The translations under genes and the position numbers were made by a program. A DNA stretch of 7,933 bases, taken from Candidatus Zipacnadia bacterium (GTDB taxonomy: Bacteria > Armatimonadota > Zipacnadia > Zipacnadales > Zipacnadaceae). The notes below the pieces were generated by a model that was not told the DNA's origin, ran no database searches, and worked only from the letters and a program-made list of their open reading frames with translations. The stretch lies in NCBI GenBank assembly GCA_029821255.1, contig JALGTS010000042.1, positions 1 through 7,933 on the forward strand, given 5' to 3'. Of this stretch, positions 1 to 6,381 are shown piece after piece; within the stretch, counting starts at the first letter, position 1, and each line of letters begins with the position of its first letter.

Positions 1-1440
1 GCCAGGACCTTCGGTTTCGAAGTAAACGACCCAGCGGGCGCCACGTTTGATGCGGTTGGCCACATATCCGGGGCCGGGTATGTCCTCGGGAGCAACCTGG
101 GCCGGTGGCTTGCCGAAACCTTCGCGGCCCACCCAGCCAGGCCTCTCAAAGTAGTAGAGGCAACCGAAACCGGGAGGGAATATTATGACTGGCCGCTTGG
201 CAGGATCAATCTGATCCAAGTCGGTAGCCGCTGCAATAATCGGTACCTGCTGCTCGTAGAACGGCTGCACTCCCCACACCGCCAGAGCCAAAAACAGAGC
301 AACAAGCAATGGCGTTAGCAGCCGCGAGACATCCGCCATTCGGCTAATCCGATCCCAGCCCAAGCCAATCAGACCACTGGCAGGAAGAAGCAGGGGCAAC
401 TGATAATAAGTCTGCCGCAAATTTCCCCCAGAAACAACAATAAAATATAGGAAGATAGCACCCAGCCAGATATGGAACAGATTCCAGCGAAAACGCCCCC
501 CCTTACCGTACGCCAGCAGCCCTATCGGCAGCAAAACAAAACCTACTGCTGTCAGGTGATCCTTTAGCAATCGTTGCACCATCAGCGAGTAGTTGCCCGG
601 CCGCAGAAAATGCTCCAGCGATGCCCACATGCCACCGCCAAAGCCTACGCCCACGGTGAAATAGTGAGCACCGATATTGACATGCGCATGGTAATAGTAA
701 GCCGCTGCTGGCAGAACCGTAATCAAGGCAAACAGAAACAGAATTGGCTGGCGGAACAAGGTCCACCCGTAGCGGCGATAGGCAATAAACAATAGTGGAA
801 TAGCCAACACCAAAGTGGGCAGTTTAACTAAGAAGGCCAGCGCGCCACACAGCACAGCCAGCCCAAAGTACAGTCCCCCCCTGGCAGGCTGAGGCGCCGA
901 TCTGGGCACACCTAACCACAATGAGAAGAAGTAAACAACCCCAATGGAGAAAAACAGCATCAATGGCTCGCTCATCAGCACACGGCTGTAATACCAGTTG
1001 GAAGGAGCAAAGGCGAAAAACAACAGACCAAAGGCAGCCGGCCTTTCGCCCAAATAACGGCGTAGTAGCGCGTAGATCAGGATTAGCGAGCCGATGCTAA
1101 AGGAGATGGTCACTGCCCGCCCGACCCATTCGTGTATTCCAAAAATTGGATAGAGCAGAGCCGTTAGAAAGGTAACGAGCTGAAACTCAATCTCAATATA
1201 TCCCGGCCGGTCAGCACTGTAGTCAGTCTCGGGCCATAGGATATTATAGCCGTCTTCATAGAAGTTCTTAGCAATAGGCGCGATCTGCAACTGCTTGATC
1301 CAGTGCACACTGGTATACGGAGCGTCAACAGCTACCAAACGCACTGCCAGCGCCAATAGGATGATTAACCAGACTTCCTGTCGCTGCGACAAAAAGCCAA
1401 GGATCACACCCGACTTATGCGCAGAGCCAGTTTCATCCAT
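1..1440 (-). CDS. GT39/PMT-family membrane glycosyltransferase, partial (C-terminus cut by window edge)
   Basis: The frame is open for 480 codons from an ATG at 1438-1440 to the window edge, so the C-terminus is missing. The product is a polytopic membrane protein with about ten or more hydrophobic helices (roughly residues 22-39, 86-102, 111-127, 133-147, 155-177, 190-222, 232-250, 296-312, 321-337, 345-360 and 373-391), followed by a soluble tail from about 392. After helix 1 comes the long acidic loop typical of GT-C enzymes (D39, then E71, D73, D77, E83 and E85 near a PGYIEIEF motif). SRVLMSEPLMLFF at 152-164 matches the conserved S/M-x-E-P helix of GT39 proteins. Family members move a sugar from a polyprenyl-phosphate carrier to protein or lipid on the outer face of the membrane. 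Donor and acceptor cannot be inferred here. An in-frame TAG ten codons upstream bounds the start. No strong SD is visible. It has its own promoter and lies beyond the clpC terminator, so it is a separate unit. Confidence 0.87.
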   Translation of the reverse strand, partial: MDETGSAHKSGVILGFLSQRQEVWLIILLALAVRLVAVDAPYTSVHWIKQLQIAPIAKNFYEDGYNILWPETDYSADRPGYIEIEFQLVTFLTALLYPIFGIHEWVGRAVTISFSIGSLILIYALLRRYLGERPAAFGLLFFAFAPSNWYYSRVLMSEPLMLFFSIGVVYFFSLWLGVPRSAPQPARGGLYFGLAVLCGALAFLVKLPTLVLAIPLLFIAYRRYGWTLFRQPILFLFALITVLPAAAYYYHAHVNIGAHYFTVGVGFGGGMWASLEHFLRPGNYSLMVQRLLKDHLTAVGFVLLPIGLLAYGKGGRFRWNLFHIWLGAIFLYFIVVSGGNLRQTYYQLPLLLPASGLIGLGWDRISRMADVSRLLTPLLVALFLALAVWGVQPFYEQQVPIIAAATDLDQIDPAKRPVIIFPPGFGCLYYFERPGWVGREGFGKPPAQVAPEDIPGPGYVANRIKRGARWVVYFETEGPG

Positions 1441-1483
1441 TCGTCTCTGTTCACTTTCAGCTATGATGGGCTTGCACTATTTC

Positions 1484-1512
1484 ATAATATCACTGGCAAG
1501 CCAGTCTGTCCA
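1484..1512 (-). promoter_or_regulatory. Sigma-70-like promoter of the glycosyltransferase gene
   Basis: On the minus strand, TGGACA (1507-1512, 5/6 to TTGACA) lies exactly 17 bp from TATTAT (1484-1489, 5/6 to TATAAT). Transcription would start near 1477, giving a leader of about 35 nt before the ATG at 1440. The spacer contains a perfect inverted repeat (1492-1505), annotated separately. Confidence 0.65.
1492..1505. repeat. Perfect dyad in the promoter spacer, operator candidate
   Basis: ACTGGC-AA-GCCAGT is a perfect inverted repeat with 6-bp arms and a 2-bp centre. It lies between the -35 and -10 hexamers of the glycosyltransferase promoter, where a bound dimeric regulator would block or reshape RNA polymerase binding. 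The regulator is unknown. Confidence 0.5.
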
Positions 1513-1538
1513 GGACACTGACTAACCGGTGAGGGTAC

Positions 1539-1572
1539 AAAAAAGGGCAAGCTTGCAGTGGCAAGCTTGCCC
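1539..1572 (-). terminator. Intrinsic terminator of clpC
   Basis: Read on the minus strand, a perfect 12-bp stem (arms 1561-1572 and 1545-1556) closes a 4-nt loop (1557-1560) and is followed by six T residues (1539-1544). It begins 24 nt after the clpC stop codon. Each arm also contains the self-complementary 10-mer GCAAGCTTGC, so the element is two tandem palindromes as well as one large hairpin. It should separate clpC from the downstream glycosyltransferase gene. Confidence 0.93.
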
Positions 1573-1596
1573 CTATGTACATACTTGGCGGCATCA

Positions 1597-4014
1597 CTAT
1601 GGCGATACAACGCTATGCTCGACCAGCTCAAAGGTTACTTTGCCATCACGGTAGTTAGCCCGAATATCGCCTTGCAGTTCCTCGCCCCAGTTCAGGATAC
1701 GCTCGGCCAGAGGATCTTCAATGATTCTACGAATAGCCCGGCGCAGGGGGCGAGCACCCATACTCGGATCATAGCCCTCCTTGACCAGATGGTCACGCAG
1801 CTCATCAGAGATCGTCAACCGCAGGCCACGGTCGGCCAACTGATCACGGACATTGCGCAACTCCAGATCAATGATCTGATAAATCTGCTCACGCGTCAGC
1901 GCGTGAAAGACAACAATATCGTCTACCCGGTTGAGGAACTCCGGGCTAAAGGTCTTCCGCAGCTCTTCTGTAACCCTCTTCTTCATCCGTTCATATTCGC
2001 GGTCTTGCTCGGCAAGAGTTGGCTTCTTATCAGCAGCAGCAAAACCTATCTTGCCAGTCTCAGCGATTGTACGGGCGCCGACGTTGCTCGTCATAATGAT
2101 GACAGCGTTCTTAAAGTCAACTACCCGCCCCTGGGCATCGGTCAGGCGGCCATCTTCCATTATCTGCAGCAGAATGCCAAAGACTTCGGGATGGGCCTTT
2201 TCAATCTCATCAAACAACACCACACAGTAGGGCCGCCGTCGCACCTGCTCGGTCAACTGGCCACTTTCTTCGTAACCGACATAGCCCGGTGGCGCGCCGG
2301 TCAGGCGGGAGACAGCAAATCGCTCCATATATTCGCTCATATCAATACGAATCAGCGCATCTTCCTCGCCAAACAAGAAGCGAGCCAGTACTCGCGCCAG
2401 CAGTGTCTTGCCGACGCCGGTCGGCCCGAGGAAGATAAACGAGCCGGTGGGCCGCTTGGGATCTTTAATGCCCGCTCGCGCCCGTCGAACCGCCCGTGAG
2501 ACGATGCTGATGGCCTCATCCTGGCCCACTACCTCCTCATGGATGAACTCCTCCATATGCAGCAGCCGCCCTGACTCTTCCTGGGTCAGCGAGGTTACTG
2601 GTATACCAGTCCAAGTTGATACCACCTGCCCGATGTCCTCACGGTGGACATACGGCAACTCGTGAGCTTCGCCGTCGGACTCCTCCACATAATCCGCTTT
2701 CAACTTTTCATAGTCCGCCACCACGGTGGGTGCCTCTCCCCCCACCTCGGGCAGCCCCTCGGTAAGGGCTTCAACGCTGGTGGTCAACTTATACTGTCGC
2801 AACTTCACTCGTGACCCGGATTCATCGATAAGATCAATTGCCTTGTCAGGCTGAGACCGATCAGTAATATAGCGGCTGGACAGCTTTACGGCAGCCTCCA
2901 GCGCGTCAGGGGTATAACAGACTCGATGGAAATCTTCGTAGCGCTGTTTGACTCCCTCCAGAATCTTCATTGTCTCTTCTTCGGTAGGTTCGCGAATAGT
3001 AATAGGCTGGAAGCGGCGCTCCAGCGAGGGAGTCTTCTCAATATACTTCCGGTACTCATCAAGAGTGCTGGCACCAATGCATTGCAACTCGCCCCGTGCT
3101 AAAGCCGGCTTAAGAATATTGGAGGCATCCATTGCCCCTTCGGCAGCACCAGTTCCGACCATAGAATGAAGCTCATCAATAAAGACGATAATCTGGCCCT
3201 CGGCGTCGCGGATCTCTTCCATTACCTGCTTCATCCGTTCTTCAAATTCACCGCGATACTTGGTGCCGGCTACCAAGCTAGCCAGGTCAAGGGCAACCAC
3301 TTTTCGACCTTTGAGTAGGTCAGGCACCTCATTATGAGCAATACGCTGGGCTAAACCTTCAACAATGGCAGTTTTTCCTACACCAGCATCCCCGATGAGT
3401 GCAGGGTTATTCTTCGTCCGCCGGCACAGAACCTGCATAACGCGCTCGATTTCGGCCTCACGGCCTATCACCGGATCCAGTTTGCCCTGGCGGGCCAGTT
3501 GCGTCAGGTCGCGACTAAAGCGATCCAGATTGGGGGTCTTAGACCTCCCACCGCGTTCACCACGCACTGGTTCGCTTTCGGATAGCTCTCGGATCATTTG
3601 GCGCATCTGCCGCAGCTCCAGCCCGTAGCGCTGCAACATCCGGTAAGCCGGACCCTTGCCCAGTCGCAGCAGACCGAGCAGCAGGTGCTCAGTACCGATA
3701 TGGGCATCGCCCAGGTGCCGGGCTTCTGCATAAGCCAGTTGTAGAACCTGGGTTGCGTCAGGGGTGAATGAAAGTTCGCGGCTGGTCTCCTCAATGGCAC
3801 CAACCTCCATCCGCTCTTCCAAGTCGGAGCGGAGTTCATCCAAATCCACACCTGCCATATCCAGCGCTTCCACCGCCACACCGTCACCGAGGCGTAACAA
3901 CCCCATCAGCAGATGTTCAGTGCTTATCAATTGTACCCGGCTGCGTTGTGCTTCGGTATGCGCCAGCAGCACCACACGACGCGCCCGAGGAGTAAATCTC
4001 TGCCACAGTTCCAT
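1597..4014 (-). CDS. clpC: ATP-dependent Clp protease ATP-binding subunit ClpC (Hsp100 unfoldase)
   Basis: This 805-residue protein is a two-ring AAA+ unfoldase that feeds substrates to the ClpP peptidase in the cytoplasm. The N-domain has two Clp_N repeats, each with a TEHLL motif (E33 and E109). NBD1 has Walker A GDAGVGKT at 208-215, the GTKYRGEFE pore loop near Y253, Walker B ending at E281, and arginine-finger-type LERRF at 331-335. NBD2 has GPTGVGKT at 530-537, pore loop GYVGYE at 577-582, Walker B VLFDE at 599-603, FLNR at 693-696 and sensor-2 GARP at 753-756. A ClpP-docking tripeptide IGF lies at 656-658, which argues against ClpB. The middle domain (about 411-458) is unusually short and lacks a recognisable UVR motif. 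AGGAGG at 4025-4030 lies 10 nt before the ATG. ctsR, mcsA and mcsB are not next to it. The neighbours are ilvE upstream and the terminator downstream. Confidence 0.96.
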   Translation of the reverse strand: MELWQRFTPRARRVVLLAHTEAQRSRVQLISTEHLLMGLLRLGDGVAVEALDMAGVDLDELRSDLEERMEVGAIEETSRELSFTPDATQVLQLAYAEARHLGDAHIGTEHLLLGLLRLGKGPAYRMLQRYGLELRQMRQMIRELSESEPVRGERGGRSKTPNLDRFSRDLTQLARQGKLDPVIGREAEIERVMQVLCRRTKNNPALIGDAGVGKTAIVEGLAQRIAHNEVPDLLKGRKVVALDLASLVAGTKYRGEFEERMKQVMEEIRDAEGQIIVFIDELHSMVGTGAAEGAMDASNILKPALARGELQCIGASTLDEYRKYIEKTPSLERRFQPITIREPTEEETMKILEGVKQRYEDFHRVCYTPDALEAAVKLSSRYITDRSQPDKAIDLIDESGSRVKLRQYKLTTSVEALTEGLPEVGGEAPTVVADYEKLKADYVEESDGEAHELPYVHREDIGQVVSTWTGIPVTSLTQEESGRLLHMEEFIHEEVVGQDEAISIVSRAVRRARAGIKDPKRPTGSFIFLGPTGVGKTLLARVLARFLFGEEDALIRIDMSEYMERFAVSRLTGAPPGYVGYEESGQLTEQVRRRPYCVVLFDEIEKAHPEVFGILLQIMEDGRLTDAQGRVVDFKNAVIIMTSNVGARTIAETGKIGFAAADKKPTLAEQDREYERMKKRVTEELRKTFSPEFLNRVDDIVVFHALTREQIYQIIDLELRNVRDQLADRGLRLTISDELRDHLVKEGYDPSMGARPLRRAIRRIIEDPLAERILNWGEELQGDIRANYRDGKVTFELVEHSVVSP

Positions 4015-4024
4015 ATTTCATTTT

Positions 4025-4075
4025 CCTCCTGGACTATCAAGAGGTAGCTATATAGGATAAGTACACACTTGTTAA
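4025..4075 (-). promoter_or_regulatory. Putative clpC promoter and strong SD
   Basis: On the minus strand, TTAACA (4070-4075, 5/6 to the -35 consensus) is 17 bp from TATAGC (4047-4052, 4/6). An overlapping TATATA (4049-4054) would give a 15-bp spacer. AGGAGG (4025-4030) is the SD, 10 nt before the clpC ATG. No CIRCE element or CtsR-type heptad repeat was seen. clpC could also be reached by read-through from ilvE, since no terminator separates them. Confidence 0.4.
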
Positions 4076-4115
4076 GACGCCTGAGCACAGCCAAAGGTTT
4101 CCCTGCATTTGCTAT

Positions 4116-4148
4116 GCCTATATCTATATCTCTATAACGGCCTATATC
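4116..4148. repeat. GATATAG direct-repeat cluster upstream of clpC
   Basis: In minus-strand sense the heptamer GATATAG occurs three times (complements at 4118-4124, 4124-4130 and 4142-4148). Two copies extend to GATATAGGC (4116-4124 and 4140-4148), 24 bp apart. The cluster begins about 40 bp upstream of the proposed clpC -35. It may be a regulator-binding array, or simply low-complexity AT-rich DNA. Confidence 0.35.
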
Positions 4149-4205
4149 CACCCCAATGTAATTTGCAGACAACAGACAGCGCAGCACATAAAATCGGTTT
4201 TGAGC

Positions 4206-5084
4206 CTACCCGTAGATCGGAAGACCTTCGTGCTGGGTCAGTTGGTGGAACTTCTCGCGCAACTTCCTTGTCAGTGGACCGGGTGTCCCCTCTCCGATAG
4301 CCCGGCCATCTACTTTCACTACTGGCGCTACCTCGGCGGCAGTGCCAGTCAGGAAAATCTCCTTAGCATTGTACACCTCCAGCAGACGGAATAGTTCTTC
4401 CTGCGTTTCAATACCCATCCCAGCCAACAGTTCCATCACTACCTGCCGGGTGATGCCCCGCAGATTGCCCACCGAAATAGGAGGAGTAATCACATGGTCG
4501 TCACGCACCAGAAATATGTTGTCACCGGTACACTCAGCGACGTATCCGTTACTGCTAAGCATTATGCCCTCGGGCACACCTGCACGCACTGTTTCGAGCT
4601 TGGCTAAAATGTTATTTAGGTAGTTTAGGCTTTTTATAGCTGGATCCAGAGCATCCGGTGAGTTGCGCCGCGTGACACAGGTAATGACCTCCAGGCCTTT
4701 TTCGTAGTATTCTTCGGGATAAAGCTCAATTCTATCGGCAATGATAAAGACCGTCGGCTTAGGACATTTGCGGGGGTCCAATCCCAAGTCACCAGGCCCC
4801 CGGGTGACGACCAAGCGGATGTAGGCATCAGTCAGCTCATTGGCACGACAGGTTTCCAAAATTGCCTCGGTCAGTTCCTCTATGGTTAGCGGTATGCTAA
4901 GCATTATGGCCCTGGCCGAATCATACAGTCGCTCCAGGTGCTGCTGAAGGCGGAAAACCCGCCCGTTATAGGCGCGGATCCCCTCAAACACTCCGTCACC
5001 GTACAGAACTCCGTGATCAAAGACCGAAACCTTGGCCTCCTCTGCAGGTACCAACTCACCATTCAAATAGACCATTAGAGACAT
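4206..5084 (-). CDS. ilvE: Branched-chain amino acid aminotransferase (class IV PLP)
   Basis: IlvE transfers the amino group between glutamate and the keto acids of leucine, isoleucine and valine, the last step of their synthesis, in the cytoplasm. The product is 292 residues from this start, normal for the family. Counting from this ATG, class IV motifs appear in order: FDHGVLYGDGVFEGIRAY at 22-39, RLVVTRG at 90-96, the PLP lysine K151 in IKSLNYLNN, E184 in YVAECTGDNIF, and LTGTAAEV at 246-253. A TTG at 5085-5087 would add one residue, but the SD AAAGGTGG (5092-5099) lies 7 nt from this ATG and only 4 nt from the TTG. A third ATG at 5073-5075 is too distant from the SD. D-amino-acid aminotransferase or aminodeoxychorismate lyase are other class IV possibilities, but the motif set fits IlvE best. 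No other ilv or leu gene is nearby. Confidence 0.93.
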   Translation of the reverse strand: MSLMVYLNGELVPAEEAKVSVFDHGVLYGDGVFEGIRAYNGRVFRLQQHLERLYDSARAIMLSIPLTIEELTEAILETCRANELTDAYIRLVVTRGPGDLGLDPRKCPKPTVFIIADRIELYPEEYYEKGLEVITCVTRRNSPDALDPAIKSLNYLNNILAKLETVRAGVPEGIMLSSNGYVAECTGDNIFLVRDDHVITPPISVGNLRGITRQVVMELLAGMGIETQEELFRLLEVYNAKEIFLTGTAAEVAPVVKVDGRAIGEGTPGPLTRKLREKFHQLTQHEGLPIYG

Positions 5085-5091
5085 CAACGGA

Positions 5092-5099
5092 CCACCTTT
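5092..5099 (-). promoter_or_regulatory. Ribosome binding site of ilvE (decides the start)
   Basis: AAAGGTGG in minus-strand sense lies 7 nt before the ATG at 5082-5084 and 4 nt before the adjacent TTG at 5085-5087. The spacing favours the ATG. Confidence 0.65.
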
Positions 5100-5184
5100 G
5101 CAGAAAACTATCTCGCTGACACCAACTTACTCTGCTTCTGGCCGGATATTCAGACCAAATATTGAGAGAGGAACTCTTTACCAG

Positions 5185-5214
5185 AGTATACCACAACCAG
5201 GGGCGATTATTCAA
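5185..5214 (-). promoter_or_regulatory. ilvE promoter with extended -10
   Basis: In minus-strand sense, TTGAAT (5209-5214, 4/6 to the -35 consensus) is 18 bp from TATACT (5185-5190, 5/6), which is preceded by TGG, an extended -10 TGn element. Transcription would start near 5178, leaving a leader of about 95 nt. No T-box hallmarks or anti-terminator structure could be recognised in that leader. Confidence 0.65.
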
Positions 5215-5326
5215 TTCCCCAGCACGGACCGTTCCCCGGCAGAGCCACCGGCAGGCACATTGCGCCCTTCGCCTGTGCCTACGCCGACTTAATTGCTGAC
5301 CAAACTGCCAGCGCAACGGTCAAATC

Positions 5327-6307
5327 CTATGCCCAGGTCATCTCGCCGGGAGGTTCAGAGATGATGACCTCTTGGAGGAATTTCACTGCCTTCAGGAACC
5401 CCTCATCAGGACTCATCAGGCTGTCTTCATGCTCAATGCTGAGTACGCCGTCGTAGCCACACATCCGCAGAGTGCTGATGAGCTGCTTCCATACCTCGGC
5501 GCTGTTGCCATAGCCGACGGTGCGGAAAATCCAACTGCGGTTAATCTCGTCACCATAGTGCTTGGTATCCAACACCCCGTTGACACGGGCATTCCACTGA
5601 TAGACGCGCGAATCCTTAGCGTGGAAGTGCTTAATCACTTCACCGTGCTCCTGGAGCCAGCGTACTGCCGCCGCTGGATCAATCCCCTGCCAAAAGAGAT
5701 GACTGGGATCAAAGTTAGCACAGATGCGCTCACCGTGTTTACCACAGGCCTCGCGCAACTTGATTAGCGTCTCAGGATTGTAGACGAGGAAATTAGGATG
5801 CATCTCAAAGCAGATATAGACGCCCATCTCGGCAGCATATTCTGCTTCCTGGCGCCAGTAAGGAATCGCCACTTCATTCCACTGATACTCCAGGGCTTCC
5901 AGGTGATCCTCCGGCCAGGGTGCTACTACCCAGTTAGGCACCTGGTCATTAGGTCCACCGCCGGGCAATCCGGAGAAATTATTGACGCATTCAATACCCA
6001 AGTTAGCAGCCAATTGCACTGTCGCTCGGTAGGTCTCGTGATGAGCCTGGGCAATCTCTTTGTTCGGATGGAGAGGGTTGCCATGGCAGCTTAGTGCCGA
6101 CAACTCCAATCCTCGGCTTTCAATGGCCTCCGTAAACGCCCGTCGCTTGCTTTCTGACTCGTTAAGCTCATACGGGTCGCAGTGGGCATTCCCTGGATAG
6201 TTACCCGTGCCGATTTCCACCGCCTCACAACCGGCCTCAGCAAACCAGTCCAAGGCCTCTTCCAACGGCAGATCCGCCTTCGCTGCTGTCAACGCTCCGA
6301 TTTTCAT
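5327..6307 (-). CDS. Sugar phosphate isomerase/epimerase-family TIM-barrel protein (AP-endonuclease-2 fold)
   Basis: This 326-residue protein has the xylose-isomerase-like TIM-barrel fold. Candidate divalent-metal ligands sit at the usual strand ends: E168 in FEMHPNF, D200 and H203 in NFDPSHLFWQG, H229 in KHFHAKD, and E292 in SIEHEDS. Other markers are ALSCHGNPLHPN at 71-82, NNFSGLPGGGPND at 109-121, and GVLDTK plus RSWIFRTVGYG at 244-267. From memory, these mark a subfamily often encoded beside Gfo/Idh dehydrogenases. Members of this fold isomerise or epimerise sugars, or carry out beta-elimination or hydration of keto-sugars. Which one applies here cannot be read from the sequence. No signal peptide is visible, so it is cytoplasmic. 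SD AAGGAGG (6317-6323) lies 9 nt before the ATG. It lies 74 bp downstream of the oxidoreductase gene on the same strand, so co-transcription is likely. Confidence 0.9.
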   Translation of the reverse strand: MKIGALTAAKADLPLEEALDWFAEAGCEAVEIGTGNYPGNAHCDPYELNESESKRRAFTEAIESRGLELSALSCHGNPLHPNKEIAQAHHETYRATVQLAANLGIECVNNFSGLPGGGPNDQVPNWVVAPWPEDHLEALEYQWNEVAIPYWRQEAEYAAEMGVYICFEMHPNFLVYNPETLIKLREACGKHGERICANFDPSHLFWQGIDPAAAVRWLQEHGEVIKHFHAKDSRVYQWNARVNGVLDTKHYGDEINRSWIFRTVGYGNSAEVWKQLISTLRMCGYDGVLSIEHEDSLMSPDEGFLKAVKFLQEVIISEPPGEMTWA

Positions 6308-6333
6308 TGACTAAAACCTCCTTGTTAGCCTTA

Positions 6334-6368
6334 AAGACTCTGCTCGTATAGTCTTATCCGCTTGCGGA
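6334..6368 (-). other. Two adjacent intercistronic stem-loops
   Basis: Between the two operon genes, AAGACT/AGTCTT (6334-6339 and 6350-6355, 10-nt loop) and TCCGC-TT-GCGGA (6357-6368) are inverted repeats one base apart. The T-run is too short for a good terminator. They may be an RNA stability or processing element, a partial attenuator, or chance. Confidence 0.35.
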
Positions 6369-6381
6369 ACAGGACCTGTAG

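Larger units (their letters stand above)
5085..5326. other. Intergenic region between the TIM-barrel gene and ilvE
   Basis: This 242-bp gap holds the ilvE promoter, leader and SD at its left. Its right part (about 5220-5326) is GC-rich and contains a TGACC/GGTCA inverted repeat (5297-5322, 5-bp arms, 16-nt loop) with no T-tract, so no convincing terminator follows the TIM-barrel gene. No small gene with a credible SD was found. Confidence 0.5.

Noticed and set aside
503..766. 87-codon minus-strand open frame within the glycosyltransferase region
   Set aside because: It is in a different frame from the 480-codon glycosyltransferase frame that runs through the same DNA and has clear family motifs.
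1492..1566. Octamer TGGCAAGC shared by the promoter dyad and the clpC terminator (1494-1501 and 1559-1566)
   Set aside because: A single shared 8-mer between two nearby palindromic elements can easily arise by chance, and the surrounding arms differ.
1558..2499. 313-codon plus-strand open frame antisense to clpC
   Set aside because: It lies entirely opposite conserved clpC domain coding. Its translation shows no recognisable motif and no SD was seen, so it is a shadow of biased codon use.
5085..5180. T-box or attenuator leader for ilvE
   Set aside because: The leader is too short for a T-box, and no specifier-like arm or terminator/antiterminator pair could be drawn. A GCAGA/TCTGC pairing near the SD has a 26-nt loop and is weak.
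5056..5316. 86-codon minus-strand frame covering the gap before ilvE
   Set aside because: It runs through the ilvE promoter and SD and into ilvE in another frame. Its arginine- and tryptophan-rich translation looks random.
5297..5322. TGACC/GGTCA inverted repeat after the TIM-barrel gene as a terminator
   Set aside because: It has only 5 paired bases, a 16-nt loop and no following T-tract, so it is not convincing as an intrinsic terminator.
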